Source: Pseudorhodobacter sp. (GTDB lineage Bacteria; Pseudomonadota; Alphaproteobacteria; Rhodobacterales; Rhodobacteraceae). Taken from it: DNA of 6,153 nucleotides. Positions 6,100-6,153 of the stretch are shown piece after piece; within the stretch, counting starts at the first letter, position 1; each line of letters opens with the position of its first letter. Location of the stretch: positions 1 to 6,153 of the forward strand of contig JAHEDL010000046.1 of NCBI GenBank assembly GCA_024641255.1. Direction: 5' to 3'. A program made the translations under genes and the position numbers. The notes under the pieces were generated by a model. The model was given only the letters and a program-made list of their open reading frames with translations, was not told where the DNA came from and searched no databases.

Positions 6100-6153
6100 A
6101 TGCGGCAGCACGCCGCAACGCGCCGTGCGCGATAGCCACCTGACGGGCCAGTT
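6098..6153 (-). CDS. C-terminal end of an upstream operon gene, possibly cheA (5' truncated by the window)
   Basis: Of the minus-strand frames here, one reads LARQVAIAHGALRRAAA and then TAG. This is a plausible Ala/Arg-rich C-terminal helix, and its stop falls 12 bases before the cheW start and within that gene's ribosome site. A second minus frame is also open across the region but has no natural end before cheW. Only 17 residues are visible, too few to identify a family. In many che operons cheA lies directly upstream of cheW, so CheA is the first guess, but this is context only. The rest of the gene lies beyond the right edge of the window. Confidence 0.5.
   Translation of the reverse strand, partial: LARQVAIAHGALRRAAA

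Overview
The window is almost entirely protein-coding. It carries most of a bacterial chemotaxis operon on the minus strand, which meets the 3' end of a sugar-kinase gene on the plus strand. Base composition (moderately GC-rich, estimated by eye), the gene order cheW-mcp-cheW-cheR-cheB and the protein sequences suggest an alphaproteobacterium, most likely a Rhodobacterales/Roseobacter-type bacterium. That placement is inference; no rRNA or other taxonomic marker is present.

Layout. Positions 1-648 (+) hold the C-terminal ~215 residues of a ribokinase-like PfkB-family kinase whose start lies outside the window. After a 12-base convergent gap, everything up to 6153 is read on the minus strand. 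In transcription order, from right to left, this is: the last 17 codons of an upstream gene (possibly cheA); a CheW (6085-5558); a 740-residue methyl-accepting chemotaxis protein, MCP (5555-3333); a second, divergent CheW (about 3276-2692); CheR methyltransferase (about 2602-1757); and CheB methylesterase (1755-661). Most junctions are 1-12 bases, with Shine-Dalgarno sites inside the preceding gene, so the set is very probably one translationally coupled operon whose promoter is to the right of the window. No intergenic stretch reaches 300 bases. No RNA genes, mobile elements or CRISPR arrays were seen.

How it works together. The MCP has two membrane segments enclosing a roughly 280-residue, apparently all-helical sensor region. 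These are followed by two HAMP-like units, the methylated helices, the conserved signalling tip, and a ~75-residue tail ending in DFERY. The tail end matches the pentapeptide by which some receptors tether CheR and CheB, which are encoded just downstream. The CheW pair would couple the receptor to CheA kinase, while CheR and CheB add and remove receptor methyl groups for adaptation. No cheY, cheD or cheZ is visible.

This is a recognisable system rather than a wholly new one. The points worth a second look are the altered SAM-binding loop of CheR, the apparent loss of the monovalent-cation site in the kinase, the exact QLVTKN hexapeptide at both ends of the MCP sensor, the DFERY tether, and a long hairpin inside the kinase tail placed where the che operon should terminate.
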